A DNA stretch of 64,000 bases from Bacteroidota bacterium (GCA_020161395.1 JAIUOE010000007.1:62001-126000), one strand, 5' to 3'. Positions 54,624-63,780 are shown, numbered from the stretch's first letter. Translations and numbers: made by a program. The notes: generated by a model not told the origin, from the letters alone.

Positions 54624-55232
54624 ATGAAAAAGGATATTTTTATGAAAAGCAAAATTTTTATTCTTGGCTGGGTGATTGCGGGCATGTTCATGCCTCTTGT
54701 TGCTCAGAATGCTACAATTCAGGCAATTCAAAAGAAATTCAACAGTCTTACCGACATTTCAGCATCATATCAGCAATACAGCGGTAAAACGCTTGTTGCC
54801 AAAGGTACCTTCTCCTATAAAAAAGAGAACAAGGTCAGACTGACATTTGGAAACAACCTGATAGTCAGTGACGGTAAAACGAACTGGAATCATGACAAAA
54901 AGCAGAACAAAGTGATCGTCACAAAAGTAGATAACAAAGCGGTTTCTCTTCTGAGTGTCAATAAATTGATTAACAACACTCCAGGTGACTGCGATCTGTC
55001 GGGATCGGGAAATACCGTTAAGATGACTCCCAAAAAAGGGAAGCAGCTTGGATTCAAATCGGTTGAGATAACAAAAGACGGGCAGGATCTGATTTCATCT
55101 ATAACTATTGAAGACAATTCAAAAGTTTTGATGAAAATAAATTTTTCAGGATATTCACTGAACAAAGGAATACCTGACAGTGATTTTACTTTCAAACCAT
55201 CCGGAGATATTAAAGTAGTTGACCTCCGCTAA
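54624..55232 (+). CDS. LolA-like outer-membrane lipoprotein carrier
   Basis: 202 residues. AUG 54624 or, with a shorter n-region, 54642. Signal peptide through FMPLVAQ. The mature part has the LolA pattern: an N-terminal helix (IQAIQKKFNSLTDISASYQQ), GTFSYKKENKVRLTF, then strands VSDGKTNWNHDKKQNKVIV and a C-terminal VVDLR. LolA carries lipoproteins across the periplasm. The following flippase-like gene overlaps it by 14 bases. Confidence 0.87.
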   Translation: MKKDIFMKSKIFILGWVIAGMFMPLVAQNATIQAIQKKFNSLTDISASYQQYSGKTLVAKGTFSYKKENKVRLTFGNNLIVSDGKTNWNHDKKQNKVIVTKVDNKAVSLLSVNKLINNTPGDCDLSGSGNTVKMTPKKGKQLGFKSVEITKDGQDLISSITIEDNSKVLMKINFSGYSLNKGIPDSDFTFKPSGDIKVVDLR

Positions 55233-56274
55233 GAAGAAATTCTTCTCACCCCGCGACATAATTGTATATGTGTTATCATTAGGGCTTGCTGCTCTCTTTT
55301 TATATTGGGCATTCAAAGGTGTTGATACCTCGCAATTATGGGGTTTTATAGAGGGAGCATCAATCTGGTGGATTGTGGCTCTTGTTGCTTTTCAGATGGC
55401 GGCTCACTGGTTCAGAGCTCTCAGATGGAAAGCCATTATGGAATCCCTGAAGCCTGATGTAAATTCGTTTAATCTTTTCGGAGCCGTTCTCATCGGATAC
55501 GGTCTGAATAATATAGTCCCAAGACTCGGAGAATTAGGCAGGGCAGTAGCTGCAGGAAAATCAGAGAATATGTCGAAAACCTCCATTCTCGGAACTGTAA
55601 TTGTGGAAAGAATAATCGATATTCTTCTTTTCGCATTTGCGGTTATTTTGAGCGGATGGATATACGAGGGAGATATTTACTCCGGTGAATTGAGCTGGCT
55701 TAAGTTGACCATTACACTTGGTACAGGTGGATTTCTTGCACTTATTGTGTTTGTTGTTCTCCTTATCAGGTACAAAGAGAGATTTTCAGAGTTTATCACT
55801 TCGTGGATCGGTAAATTTTCACCCAAAGTTTCCTTGAAACTCGAAGAGATTTTTCATAAGATGATAATCGGCTTTTCCTCTCTTAAGACCACAAAAAGCT
55901 ACATCAAGACGATAATCTACAGTGTTCTGATTATGCTCGGGTATGCCGCAACAAGCTGGGCAGGATTTCATGCACTTGGACTTGATACAAGTTATTCACT
56001 AGGGCTATCTGCTGCATGGATTATCATGAGTATCAGTTCGATAGGGGTAATAATTCCTACTCCTGGCGGCATAGGAAGCTATCACACCATAACTAAAACA
56101 GCAATGCTTATGCTCTACGGTTGCCCTGAGGCACTGGGTCTCGCCTATGCTACATTTCTGCATGGAGTTACATATATTCTCCATTTGCTGGCTGCAGTCA
56201 TATTTCTCATTTATTTCAAGTTTCGGCTTCCGGGCGTTCACACAGAGGATATAATAGATATTGAAGATGATTAA
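55219..56274 (+). CDS. Flippase-like integral membrane protein (UPF0104/LPG synthase TM type)
   Basis: 351 residues with about eight membrane helices. Marks of the AglD/YbhN/MprF-like membrane family: AAHWFRALRWKAIM, YGLNNIVPRLGELGRAVAAG, TVIVERIIDI and IIPTPGGIGSYH near residue 275. Members move or modify lipid-linked compounds; the exact substrate is unknown. Start UUG 55219, inside the end of the LolA-like gene (14-base overlap). The following gene overlaps by 14 bases as well. Confidence 0.88.
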   Translation: MTSAKKKFFSPRDIIVYVLSLGLAALFLYWAFKGVDTSQLWGFIEGASIWWIVALVAFQMAAHWFRALRWKAIMESLKPDVNSFNLFGAVLIGYGLNNIVPRLGELGRAVAAGKSENMSKTSILGTVIVERIIDILLFAFAVILSGWIYEGDIYSGELSWLKLTITLGTGGFLALIVFVVLLIRYKERFSEFITSWIGKFSPKVSLKLEEIFHKMIIGFSSLKTTKSYIKTIIYSVLIMLGYAATSWAGFHALGLDTSYSLGLSAAWIIMSISSIGVIIPTPGGIGSYHTITKTAMLMLYGCPEALGLAYATFLHGVTYILHLLAAVIFLIYFKFRLPGVHTEDIIDIEDD

Positions 56275-56914
56275 ATTTCCAATAAAACCGTTTGTTTTCT
56301 TTTTTCTTCTTACGACTGGTCTGTTTGCACAGTGGGAAGGAAGAGTCAGCATGGGGTTGAACATGACAAGTTCCGCCAACCTTCGTGATTATGTAAATGA
56401 AAATTTCGCCTCACCCGGTGATTACATGGCAGACATAAACTCCATGATCGAATTCTCAGGCGAAGCAGGATACAGTGCCGGGGATAAACTTCAACTTGCT
56501 GTCGAAGGGGCATACGCCTTCAATTCGTTTACGAATATTACCATGAACGGGAAATATGAATTGAATTACAAATTTATTTCTCCGACTGCCATGGCATACT
56601 ACATGATCAAGGGTGACGGATACAGCTTCAAACTGGGCGGTGGAGTCGGACCAAGATTCCTGGTCGTAAACGAGATAAAACCTTTTGTAGTGACCGGTCT
56701 GGACTATACTTCCACCGGATTCGGAGTGGTATTAAAAGGCTCGGGATCGACGGCTTTGTCAAAAACAGTTTTTGCATATATAGGTGCGGATGTAAGATAT
56801 GATGCCGGCGGAACTCCAAAAAACAACGGTAACAGTCTGAAACACCGCGGGAGCGATCTTTCGATCAATTCCCTATCGTTCGGGCTTAAATTAGGAATTT
56901 CTTTTACTTTTTAA
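56261..56914 (+). CDS. Small outer-membrane beta-barrel protein
   Basis: 217 residues. Signal MKMIKFPIKPFVFFFLLTTG to FAQ. The mature part has 8-10 amphipathic strands (for example LQLAVEGAYAFNSF, YSFKLGGGVGPRFLVV) and ends with LGISFTF, a terminal Phe typical of outer-membrane insertion. No enzyme motif. Overlaps the flippase-like gene by 14 bases and precedes uppP by 8 bases, so it belongs to an envelope operon. Confidence 0.82.
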   Translation: MKMIKFPIKPFVFFFLLTTGLFAQWEGRVSMGLNMTSSANLRDYVNENFASPGDYMADINSMIEFSGEAGYSAGDKLQLAVEGAYAFNSFTNITMNGKYELNYKFISPTAMAYYMIKGDGYSFKLGGGVGPRFLVVNEIKPFVVTGLDYTSTGFGVVLKGSGSTALSKTVFAYIGADVRYDAGGTPKNNGNSLKHRGSDLSINSLSFGLKLGISFTF

Positions 56915-56922
56915 GGAATTAA

Positions 56923-57771
56923 ATGTCAATTCTCGAAGCAATAATCCTTGGCATAGTACAGGGAATCACCGAATTTTTACCAATATCCTCAACTGCGCAC
57001 CTTACCATCACGGGTAAGATGCTCGGGTTGATAAACAATAATAAACCTGAAGAATGGACAGCGATCATTGCCATAATCCAGCTTGGAACACTCGCTTCAA
57101 TTCTGATATATTTTGCGAAAGATATATATAACATTGTCATAGAGTTCTTCAGGGATAACCTGGTACAGAGGAAAAGCTTCAAAGTGCAGTCGTTGAATGC
57201 AAGGCTTGGATGGCTCGTAATAATCGGAACACTTCCGGTCGTAATAATTGGTTTGGGCTTTAAGGATATTATTGAAGGAGCCCTCACCAAGAATCTTTAT
57301 GTTATTGCTACTTCCCTGATTGTTTTGGCGATTGTACTCTTTATTGCAGAGAAAACTGCGAAATTCAAAAAAGGGATTGAAGATGTCGGGATAAAAGAAG
57401 CCATCGTGGTTGGAATTGCACAGGCTTTGGCACTTATTCCGGGGTCATCCCGATCCGGCACAACAATAACCGCCGGACTTTTTATGGGTATGAACCGTGA
57501 AGCAGCAGCCCGTTTCTCTTTTCTGCTAAGCATTCCTGCCATACTGGCGAGTGGATTGCTCCAGCTAAAGGAAGGTCTGAAATTCCTGAACAACGATCAT
57601 TTATTTACCATAGGCGTGGCAACGGTGGTTTCGGGAATCAGCGGTTATCTTGCAATCGATTTCCTGCTAAAATTCCTGAAGAAAAACTCAACGAACCTTT
57701 TTATTGTTTACAGAATTGTAGCCGGTCTGATAATACTGGCACTTTTAGCTTCAAAAACAATTACACCATAA
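56923..57771 (+). CDS. uppP: Undecaprenyl-diphosphate phosphatase
   Basis: 282 residues, about eight membrane helices. Recycles the C55 lipid carrier of peptidoglycan and other glycans. The two catalytic repeats are present: GITEFLPISSTAHL near residue 14-27 and ALIPGSSRSGTTITAGLFMG near 168-187. Also called BacA, as overproduction gives bacitracin resistance in E. coli. AUG with AAGGAATT upstream. Confidence 0.96.
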   Translation: MSILEAIILGIVQGITEFLPISSTAHLTITGKMLGLINNNKPEEWTAIIAIIQLGTLASILIYFAKDIYNIVIEFFRDNLVQRKSFKVQSLNARLGWLVIIGTLPVVIIGLGFKDIIEGALTKNLYVIATSLIVLAIVLFIAEKTAKFKKGIEDVGIKEAIVVGIAQALALIPGSSRSGTTITAGLFMGMNREAAARFSFLLSIPAILASGLLQLKEGLKFLNNDHLFTIGVATVVSGISGYLAIDFLLKFLKKNSTNLFIVYRIVAGLIILALLASKTITP

Positions 57772-57782
57772 CGGAGAAGTGA

Positions 57783-58373
57783 ATGCGTAACCTTTTATTG
57801 GCAACTCTTTTTGTGCTTATCAGTTTTACGGGCTGTGCCCAAAAGAAAGAAAACACGGCTTCAGACAGACCTGTTTTTAATTATGACACCCTGACTGTTG
57901 CGGTAATGAAAACCAACATGGGTGTTATCGAGATACAACTGTATCCAAAAGAAGCTCCAAAAACAGTTGAAAACTTTACCACTCTGGCAACTCAGGGATA
58001 CTATAACGGTATCATTTTTCACCGTGTGATCGAGAATTTTATGATTCAGGGGGGTGATTCCACCGGTACCGGGATGGGCGGAAGATCGATATATGGCGGC
58101 GATTTCGGTGATGAGTTTGTAATGGGACTCGTTTTCGACAAACCCGGATTTCTCGCAATGGCGAACAGGGGTCCGAATACCAACACTTCACAGTTTTTCA
58201 TTACAACAGGCAAGACCGACTGGTTGAATTATAAACACACCATATTTGGTGAGGTAATCACCGGATACGATGTGGCTGAAAAAATCAGCAAAGTCAAGAA
58301 GGGCCCACAGGACAAACCCGTTGAGCCGGTTGTAATTCAAGAGATTAAAATAGAGAAAAGGAAGAAAAAATGA
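57783..58373 (+). CDS. Cyclophilin-type peptidyl-prolyl isomerase, lipoprotein
   Basis: 196 residues. Signal [18 protein letters not shown] with lipobox FTGC, so it acts outside the cytoplasm. The cyclophilin domain (about 40-190) has [39 protein letters not shown] and [12 protein letters not shown], including the catalytic Arg and Phe. The AUG has GGAG upstream. It overlaps the next, cytoplasmic cyclophilin gene by 4 bases. Confidence 0.94.
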   Translation: MRNLLLATLFVLISFTGCAQKKENTASDRPVFNYDTLTVAVMKTNMGVIEIQLYPKEAPKTVENFTTLATQGYYNGIIFHRVIENFMIQGGDSTGTGMGGRSIYGGDFGDEFVMGLVFDKPGFLAMANRGPNTNTSQFFITTGKTDWLNYKHTIFGEVITGYDVAEKISKVKKGPQDKPVEPVVIQEIKIEKRKKK

Positions 58374-58849
58374 GTAAAGTAACTGCAACCTTCAATACGA
58401 GCATGGGTTCTTTCGAAGTGGAATTGTATGCAGACAAGACACCAAAAACCGTGGAGAACTTCACCAGTCTGGCAAAAAAGGGATATTATGATGGTGTTAT
58501 ATTCCACAGAGTAATAGCAAATTTCATGATTCAGGGTGGTGACCCTACCGGTACAGGTCGTGGTGGTGAGAGCATCTGGGGACCGAAGTTCAAGGATGAA
58601 ATTGTAAAAGACCTCAGGCACACAGGACCCGGAATCCTCTCGATGGCGAATGCCGGTCCTAATACCAACGGCAGTCAGTTTTTTATAACACTTGTTCCGA
58701 CACCATGGCTCGATGGTAAACATACAGTTTTTGGTAAAGTGATCTCAGGAATGGATGTGGTTGAGGAAATTGGAAATACCGAAACATTCAAGCCTTTCGA
58801 CCGTCCCGTTACAGATGTGGTAATTAATTCGGTTACTGTCGTTGAGTAA
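58370..58849 (+). CDS. ppiB: Cytoplasmic cyclophilin-type peptidyl-prolyl isomerase
   Basis: 159 residues, no signal peptide. Isomerises X-Pro bonds in folding proteins. Active-site segments: [39 protein letters not shown] and [12 protein letters not shown]. The ATGA overlap with the lipoprotein paralogue suggests coupled translation, giving matching enzymes for the two sides of the membrane. holA overlaps its end by 8 bases. Confidence 0.95.
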   Translation: MSKVTATFNTSMGSFEVELYADKTPKTVENFTSLAKKGYYDGVIFHRVIANFMIQGGDPTGTGRGGESIWGPKFKDEIVKDLRHTGPGILSMANAGPNTNGSQFFITLVPTPWLDGKHTVFGKVISGMDVVEEIGNTETFKPFDRPVTDVVINSVTVVE

Positions 58850-59864
58850 AAAATTTCAGGCACCGTTAATTTCACTTGTTGCCCAGGATATCCGGGCAAA
58901 GAAATTAAAACCTGTTTATTTTTTTTACGGCAAAGACAGTTATGAAATTGAAAAAAGGACTCAGGCAATACGGAAATTCGTGGAGCCTGAGATTCCTTTT
59001 GAATTCGACATACAGATGTTTCAAGGGTCGTCAACCAGTGTAGACGAACTGCTTGACTTTTGTCAGTCATTCCCTCTTGCCGGCGACAGACGACTGGCGA
59101 TAGTGAAGAACTTCAATTCGCTGAAGTTTGACGGGCGGAAGTATAACTCACATCTGACAGGTTACTTTAAAAATCCGTCTCCTCACACAACACTTGTTAT
59201 GTTGTATGATGACGCTGCATTCCCCGATAAAGAGCCCTACAAGACTCTTGCTGAACTGAACTATGTGTTCGTGGCAAGGACACCCGATTTTGATGATCTT
59301 GTTGAATGGGTATCTGCAACTGCAAAGCTCTCTGGTAAACGGCTGGAGAAACACGATGCGGAATTGCTTGTCAGTCTGACCGGCGATGACAAACTGATGA
59401 TCGAGATGCAGCTCGAAAAACTGATCGAGTTTTCAGGAGAGTTCGATGAGATATCTGCAGATATGATAAAACGCTCGGTCGCCCCGACCAAGCAGTTCAC
59501 CATTTTCGATTTTATCGACAAGGTTTTGATAAAAGACAAACCTGCGGCACTCAGGCTTCTCGGCAAGATCCTGAATCAGGGGGAGCCAGCACTTCTTATC
59601 CTGTTTCACCTGAACCGTCAGTTTTCCACAATTCTTGCAATGAGGGAGTCACTCTCTGCGGGCAGGAACGATTTTGAGGCTGCGTCAGAGGCAGGCATTC
59701 AAAAATGGCAACTCGACAAGTTGAAACCGGCACTTAAAAAATTTTCGTTTAAGGATTTAAGCCTTGTCTATGCAGCACTTCTAAGGGCTGACATAGCCTT
59801 AAAAAGCAGTGATACTGATGAAAAAACGGTCCTCTTTACTGCACTAAACGAAATTTTAATTTAA
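58842..59864 (+). CDS. holA: DNA polymerase III subunit delta
   Basis: 340 residues. Part of the clamp loader that opens and loads the beta clamp. Marks: [20 protein letters not shown] near residue 23-42, [13 protein letters not shown], and the C-terminal helices with [15 protein letters not shown] and [20 protein letters not shown]. Start UUG at 58842, overlapping ppiB by 8 bases. Last gene of the run that began with the LolA-like gene. Confidence 0.92.
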   Translation: MSKKFQAPLISLVAQDIRAKKLKPVYFFYGKDSYEIEKRTQAIRKFVEPEIPFEFDIQMFQGSSTSVDELLDFCQSFPLAGDRRLAIVKNFNSLKFDGRKYNSHLTGYFKNPSPHTTLVMLYDDAAFPDKEPYKTLAELNYVFVARTPDFDDLVEWVSATAKLSGKRLEKHDAELLVSLTGDDKLMIEMQLEKLIEFSGEFDEISADMIKRSVAPTKQFTIFDFIDKVLIKDKPAALRLLGKILNQGEPALLILFHLNRQFSTILAMRESLSAGRNDFEAASEAGIQKWQLDKLKPALKKFSFKDLSLVYAALLRADIALKSSDTDEKTVLFTALNEILI

Positions 59865-59941
59865 AAATCTTTATCTTAATTCCGAAATATTCAAAATTTC
59901 TCCTCTGAAACATTTTCCTAACAAGTTGAGTATAAGATACA

Positions 59942-60529
59942 TTGAGCGACAAAAGGTTAAGAGATCAAACTGATGAAGAGTTGATTCTCGAATTCCAGAA
60001 GACAGGCGATACAGATATTTTTGAAGTGCTGGTTCAGCGCTACAAAAATCCGCTGTTCAACTTTGTGTTCCGTTTTTTAGGTGACAGAGATTCCACCGCA
60101 GATGTGGTTCAGGAGACTTTTATAAAGGTTTACAAGAACAAGGATTCTTACAAAACCTTTGCAAAATTCTCCACATGGATTTACACAATTGCCGGTAATC
60201 TCGCCAAGACAGAGCTTCAAAGGAGAAAGAGGAAGAATCAGGTTTCCATCAACTCATGGGGAGAGGATGAGGAAACAATGGAGCTTCCGGACGGCGGACC
60301 CCTGCCTGACAAGCTGGTCGATATGGGAATAAAGAACAAAATGATTCAGGAAGCTCTCTTAAAATTGCCCGAAGTCTATCGTGAGATGATAATTTTACGG
60401 GATATTCAGGAGTTGTCTTATGAAGAAATAGCCGAGGTGATGGATATCTCCATCGGAACGGTTAAATCGAGGATAAACAGAGGTCGTTCTCAGTTACAAG
60501 AGTTATTGAAAGATATTTTTAAGGAATGA
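59942..60529 (+). CDS. ECF-type RNA polymerase sigma factor
   Basis: 195 residues. Region 2 (about 20-90) has FNFVFRFLGDRDSTADVVQE, TFIKVYKNKDSY and TWIYTIAGNLAKTELQRRKR; region 4 (about 125-190) has LPEVYREMIILRDIQELSYE and the helix-turn-helix ISIGTVKSRINRGRSQL. Start UUG at 59942 without a strong ribosome-binding site. The next gene, 6 bases on, probably encodes its anti-sigma factor. The 77-base gap after holA may carry its own promoter. Confidence 0.94.
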   Translation: MSDKRLRDQTDEELILEFQKTGDTDIFEVLVQRYKNPLFNFVFRFLGDRDSTADVVQETFIKVYKNKDSYKTFAKFSTWIYTIAGNLAKTELQRRKRKNQVSINSWGEDEETMELPDGGPLPDKLVDMGIKNKMIQEALLKLPEVYREMIILRDIQELSYEEIAEVMDISIGTVKSRINRGRSQLQELLKDIFKE

Positions 60530-60535
60530 GTTTTT

Positions 60536-61213
60536 ATGGAGAACAACAACTTACTTAATGATGATGAGCAGTTCAAGGAACTGAGGCATCTTCTGAAGGA
60601 GATGCCGAAGCTTGATGCTCCTCCCGGATTTGAAGCGGATTTGATGCGAAAGATCAATTCCGAGAAATTCGCAGCGGCAAAACCCGGTTTGTGGGAAAGA
60701 ATAACAGCTTTTATAAAACCTGTACCATCTGCAGTGGCTGTCGGTGCAGTGGCAATAGTGGCAGTGGTTCTGCTCGTTAACCGGCCCGGTGATGAGATAA
60801 TGCCGAAAACTGATGCACCGGTTCCTCAGAATCAAACTGCAGCGACTGATTTTTCGAAGTCGGGGAGTAATCAGGATAAAAGTCCCGAATTTGAGAGCAA
60901 GGAGCAAAGAAAACCGGTTGAAAAGGCTACACCTCCACCACAGAAAGCCTATGCCTCCAACGATTACAAAAGCAACGAAACCAAAGATGGTGTGACTGCT
61001 GAAAGAGGCGGGGCATCCGATCAGCCCGCGATGACCAGTGCAGCGGTTCCAAACGGTGCAGTTGCCGTTGAAGCTAAACCGGAGAGCCTTAAAGCAAAAT
61101 CGAAATCCTTCCCCAAATCAGGAAATGTTACAGCGCTGCAGAGTGCAAATCAGATACAGAAGAAGCTTGATTCGCTGAAGAATCAAAACAGAGATACAAA
61201 TATCAAAAATTGA
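60536..61213 (+). CDS. Probable anti-sigma factor, single-pass membrane protein
   Basis: 225 residues. The first 55 residues are acidic and helical (DEQFKELRHLLKEMPKLDAP, then PGFEADLMRKI), as in cytosolic anti-sigma domains, but the H-C-C zinc motif of the ZAS type is absent. One membrane helix follows (about 66-84, SAVAVGAVAIVAVVLLV). The outside part is low-complexity, rich in Pro, Lys, Ala, Ser. Its place 6 bases after the sigma gene and the TM layout support the role; the partner function itself is inference. Confidence 0.72.
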   Translation: MENNNLLNDDEQFKELRHLLKEMPKLDAPPGFEADLMRKINSEKFAAAKPGLWERITAFIKPVPSAVAVGAVAIVAVVLLVNRPGDEIMPKTDAPVPQNQTAATDFSKSGSNQDKSPEFESKEQRKPVEKATPPPQKAYASNDYKSNETKDGVTAERGGASDQPAMTSAAVPNGAVAVEAKPESLKAKSKSFPKSGNVTALQSANQIQKKLDSLKNQNRDTNIKN

Positions 61214-61255
61214 TGGAGTTAGAGACCTAAAATTTTTACATATTGTGACAGAAAT

Positions 61256-61295
61256 CGCTTCATTTCAGTTTTTAAACCTGAAAGAAGCGTTTTTT
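61256..61295 (+). terminator. Intrinsic terminator of the sigma/anti-sigma operon
   Basis: CGCTTCATTTCAG (61256-61268) pairs with CTGAAAGAAGCG (61278-61289) with one bulged A around a 9-base loop, then six T. It starts 42 bases after the anti-sigma stop. Confidence 0.85.
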
Positions 61296-61305
61296 GTTTT
61301 AAAGG

Positions 61306-61337
61306 TTTGTTTTAATAATATATTGGTATTATATTGC
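61306..61337 (+). promoter_or_regulatory. Candidate promoter of the CxxCH secreted protein gene
   Basis: TTTG (61306-61309) and TATATTGC (61330-61337) are 20 bases apart, close to TTTG / TAnnTTTG with the last two bases off. It lies between the upstream terminator and the AUG at 61362, where a promoter must exist. Confidence 0.35.
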
Positions 61338-61361
61338 TCCTCAATTTAATCGGAGATTTTA

Positions 61362-62024
61362 ATGAAAAATGTAATATCACTCGGTGTGGTATTTTTAATA
61401 GCGGGTGCAATATTCTTTGAACTGGATTCACGCAGTTTCAGAGTTACTCAAATTCCCAACGGTTCCAAGTTTTCATGTGCAAACTGTCATGTTTCAGCTG
61501 CTGGCGGCGGAACCCGTAATCAGTTCGGTCAGACAATAGAGAATGCATTTTTAGTGAATGACAATGTAATGTGGGATGCCACACTCGCAAGTCTCGACAG
61601 TGACGGAGACGGTTTCAGTAACGGCGTTGAGTTACAAGACCCGAACGGCTCGTGGAGAACAGGTCAGGGTGATCCGGGTGTTTTTGCGAATGTTACCAAT
61701 CCGGGCGACCCTAACAGCAAACCGGCACCAAATGCCATAAAAGAACTGAACGGTACACCTGAAGGATTTGCACTTTTCAATAATTATCCGAATCCGTTCA
61801 ATCCTTCCACAAGGATCAGATACTCGGTGCCGGTTGCCGGAAATGTCAGTTTGAAGGTCTACTCTCTCAACGGCGAGACAGTCTTCTCGCTGGTTGATCA
61901 ATTTCAAGAGGCAGGCACATATGAAGTTGATTTTACAGCGGTTTCAGTTGCGAGCGGAGTTTATTTTTATAAGCTTGAATCAGCAGGAAATGTTCAGGTA
62001 AAAAAAATGAACCTGATGAAATAA
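61362..62024 (+). CDS. Secreted protein with one CxxCH haem motif, a calcium-loop motif and type IX sorting domain
   Basis: 220 residues. AUG with CGGAG upstream. N-terminal signal (MKNVISLGVVFLIAGAIFFE). A single c-type haem site CANCH lies near residue 39-43, followed by HVSAAGGGTRNQFGQ. Residues about 78-92 (DSDGDGFSNGVEL) match a calcium-binding EF-hand/thrombospondin-3-like loop. The last 85 residues are a sorting domain with FALFNNYPNPFNPSTRI and an end in VKKMNLMK. Likely surface-attached; an electron-transfer role is possible but not shown by sequence. Confidence 0.85.
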   Translation: MKNVISLGVVFLIAGAIFFELDSRSFRVTQIPNGSKFSCANCHVSAAGGGTRNQFGQTIENAFLVNDNVMWDATLASLDSDGDGFSNGVELQDPNGSWRTGQGDPGVFANVTNPGDPNSKPAPNAIKELNGTPEGFALFNNYPNPFNPSTRIRYSVPVAGNVSLKVYSLNGETVFSLVDQFQEAGTYEVDFTAVSVASGVYFYKLESAGNVQVKKMNLMK

Positions 62025-62043
62025 CTGCTTTTTTTAGAAATTT

Positions 62044-62086
62044 AAACAGGATGAGCAAAATTTGTTTTACTCATCCTGTTTTTTTT
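62044..62086. terminator. Bidirectional intrinsic terminator
   Basis: AAACAGGATGAG (62044-62055) pairs perfectly with CTCATCCTGTTT (62070-62081), followed by T to 62086. It lies between convergent genes and works in either direction (the A-run on the left gives T on the other strand). Confidence 0.88.
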
Positions 62087-62087
62087 G

Positions 62088-62567
62088 TTATTTCCTGTCG
62101 AGAAAAAGCCAGTAGATGTAGTCGGTCATTTCAGGTGTTCCACCAAGCTGGCGAAAACGGGATGCGTTCTGTCCTCTGTGGTAGTGGGAGTGCATGGCAA
62201 CCTGATTAATTGCCTCAAAAAATGAAAAGCCGTCACCTGCATCCTTGAACCATGGAATACGAACGACATTATTCATTTGTTCATCAGTCAGATTTGAGAC
62301 AAAAGAAAGAAGCTCCTTCCCGGTATTTTCACCGAGTTTTTTAAGGTCCTCCAATGTAAAGTCAGTTGATCTTTTCCTTTCAAGCGGTTTGCCCGTGAGA
62401 ATTTTAAGAAAAGCAAACTGAACAAAATGTATATGGAAAAGTCTTTCAGAAATTTCCTTGTCTTCGAATGACTCTGGTTTTCCTTCCATCATTTTCCAGT
62501 GTATAGCGTCAGCCCAGGCCATGTGTTTCATTAAATTTATGAGGTGTTGTTTCATCTTGTTTTTCAT
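62088..62567 (-). CDS. DinB-fold protein
   Basis: 159 residues. Four-helix bundle of the DinB/YfiT type with three metal-ligand His positions visible: His in HMAWAD-type first helix region, HIHFVQFAFL (about 48-57) and VAMHSHYHRGQ (about 124-134). Family members are metal-dependent, some acting as thiol-transferases; many have no known role. AUG start is MKNKMKQHL; AUG 5 codons in is also possible. Stands alone. Confidence 0.85.
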   Translation of the reverse strand: MKNKMKQHLINLMKHMAWADAIHWKMMEGKPESFEDKEISERLFHIHFVQFAFLKILTGKPLERKRSTDFTLEDLKKLGENTGKELLSFVSNLTDEQMNNVVRIPWFKDAGDGFSFFEAINQVAMHSHYHRGQNASRFRQLGGTPEMTDYIYWLFLDRK

Positions 62568-62697
62568 TAATGTGATAAAATGCCGGGACTAATTTAAGAA
62601 GAAATCAGGAATCTGTAAAGTAATACCGGAAAAGTATTAATTGTGTGTTGATTTTCCTGTAAGTAATTTGTACATCATTAATTAAAAGATTTCTTCG

Positions 62698-63780
62698 ATG
62701 AAAAATCTGTACAAATTTTTACTTCTCTTCTCGTTCTCCTCTCTCTTTTTCTCATTTGAGTCTGAAGCTCAGGCAGTTCGCAATCCCGTTCTTGAATACT
62801 GCACGGGGACATGGTGTCAGTATTGTCCCTGCGGTCATACAGTGATACATGATGTGATAATGCTGTACAATCCGAATACTGTGGTTTTGGCATATCACGG
62901 ACCAACAAATTCCAGTGATCCTTTCAGGGTGTTTGCGGGAAACACGATCATTTCAGCCATGGGTTTTTCGAGCTATCCGACAGGAATTGTGGACAGGCTA
63001 ACGGCTCCACAGAGTAGAGGTGCCTGGGCAGGACAGGTATCGAACCGCTCTTATGCCCCTCCAAAGGTAAGCATAGATGGATTCATCGGCTTCGAAAAGG
63101 ACAGCAATAAAATCCATGTGAGAATAGTGGTTAAGGCACTCGCAGCTATTGCTGAAATCCCTGTAATCAACTTTATTCTGACCGAGGACAAACTTGTTGC
63201 CACACAAACAGGAAGTGTGAGCGCCGGTTGTATAGGCGGGGCAGACTATATCCACGATAATGTTGTCCGCTCAATGTTGAATGGAGCACTCGGAAATGAA
63301 CTTGCGAAAAGCGGCTGGCAGATTGGCGATTCATCTGTAGTCGACACTTTTTATTATGTTCCTTCCAATGTCGCATCTGTGAACAATCTTTCGCTTAATG
63401 CTTTTGTTTATTCCAAGAAATCACCGTTGAATCAAAGTGAAATTCACCAGGCAAGGAAGTGGAAACTCTCCGACTACCCCGTGGATGTGAAGGATATTTC
63501 AAATCTGCCGGTTCCCAGTGAATACACCCTTGGACAGAACTATCCCAACCCGTTTAACCCCGGTACAAAGATATCGTTTTCCATTCCGAAGTCAGGATTT
63601 GTTTCGCTGAAGGTTTACGATCTGACGGGGAAAGAAGTGGCAAACATTCTATCAGGTGAACTAAACAGCGGGAATTATTCCGTTTCTTATGATGCTTCAG
63701 CTCTTCCTTCCGGTGTATATTTTTATCAGTTGCAGGCAGAAGGAGTGAAGATTAGTCGGAAAATGAGTCTTGTGAAGTAG
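62698..63780 (+). CDS. Omp28-like secreted protein with thioredoxin-like motif and type IX sorting domain
   Basis: 360 residues. Signal MKNLYKFLLLFSFSSLFFSF to EAQA. The mature N-terminus has LEYCTGTWCQYCPCG, which resembles the CxxC region of Omp28-family thioredoxin-fold proteins, with two extra Cys. VVLAYHGP and FSSYPTGIVDR (with a cis-Pro-like TGIVDR) support that fold. A beta domain follows (about 125-270), then the sorting domain from about 280 (GQNYPNPFNPGTKI) ending in RKMSLVK. Probably exported to the cell surface. Confidence 0.85.
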   Translation: MKNLYKFLLLFSFSSLFFSFESEAQAVRNPVLEYCTGTWCQYCPCGHTVIHDVIMLYNPNTVVLAYHGPTNSSDPFRVFAGNTIISAMGFSSYPTGIVDRLTAPQSRGAWAGQVSNRSYAPPKVSIDGFIGFEKDSNKIHVRIVVKALAAIAEIPVINFILTEDKLVATQTGSVSAGCIGGADYIHDNVVRSMLNGALGNELAKSGWQIGDSSVVDTFYYVPSNVASVNNLSLNAFVYSKKSPLNQSEIHQARKWKLSDYPVDVKDISNLPVPSEYTLGQNYPNPFNPGTKISFSIPKSGFVSLKVYDLTGKEVANILSGELNSGNYSVSYDASALPSGVYFYQLQAEGVKISRKMSLVK

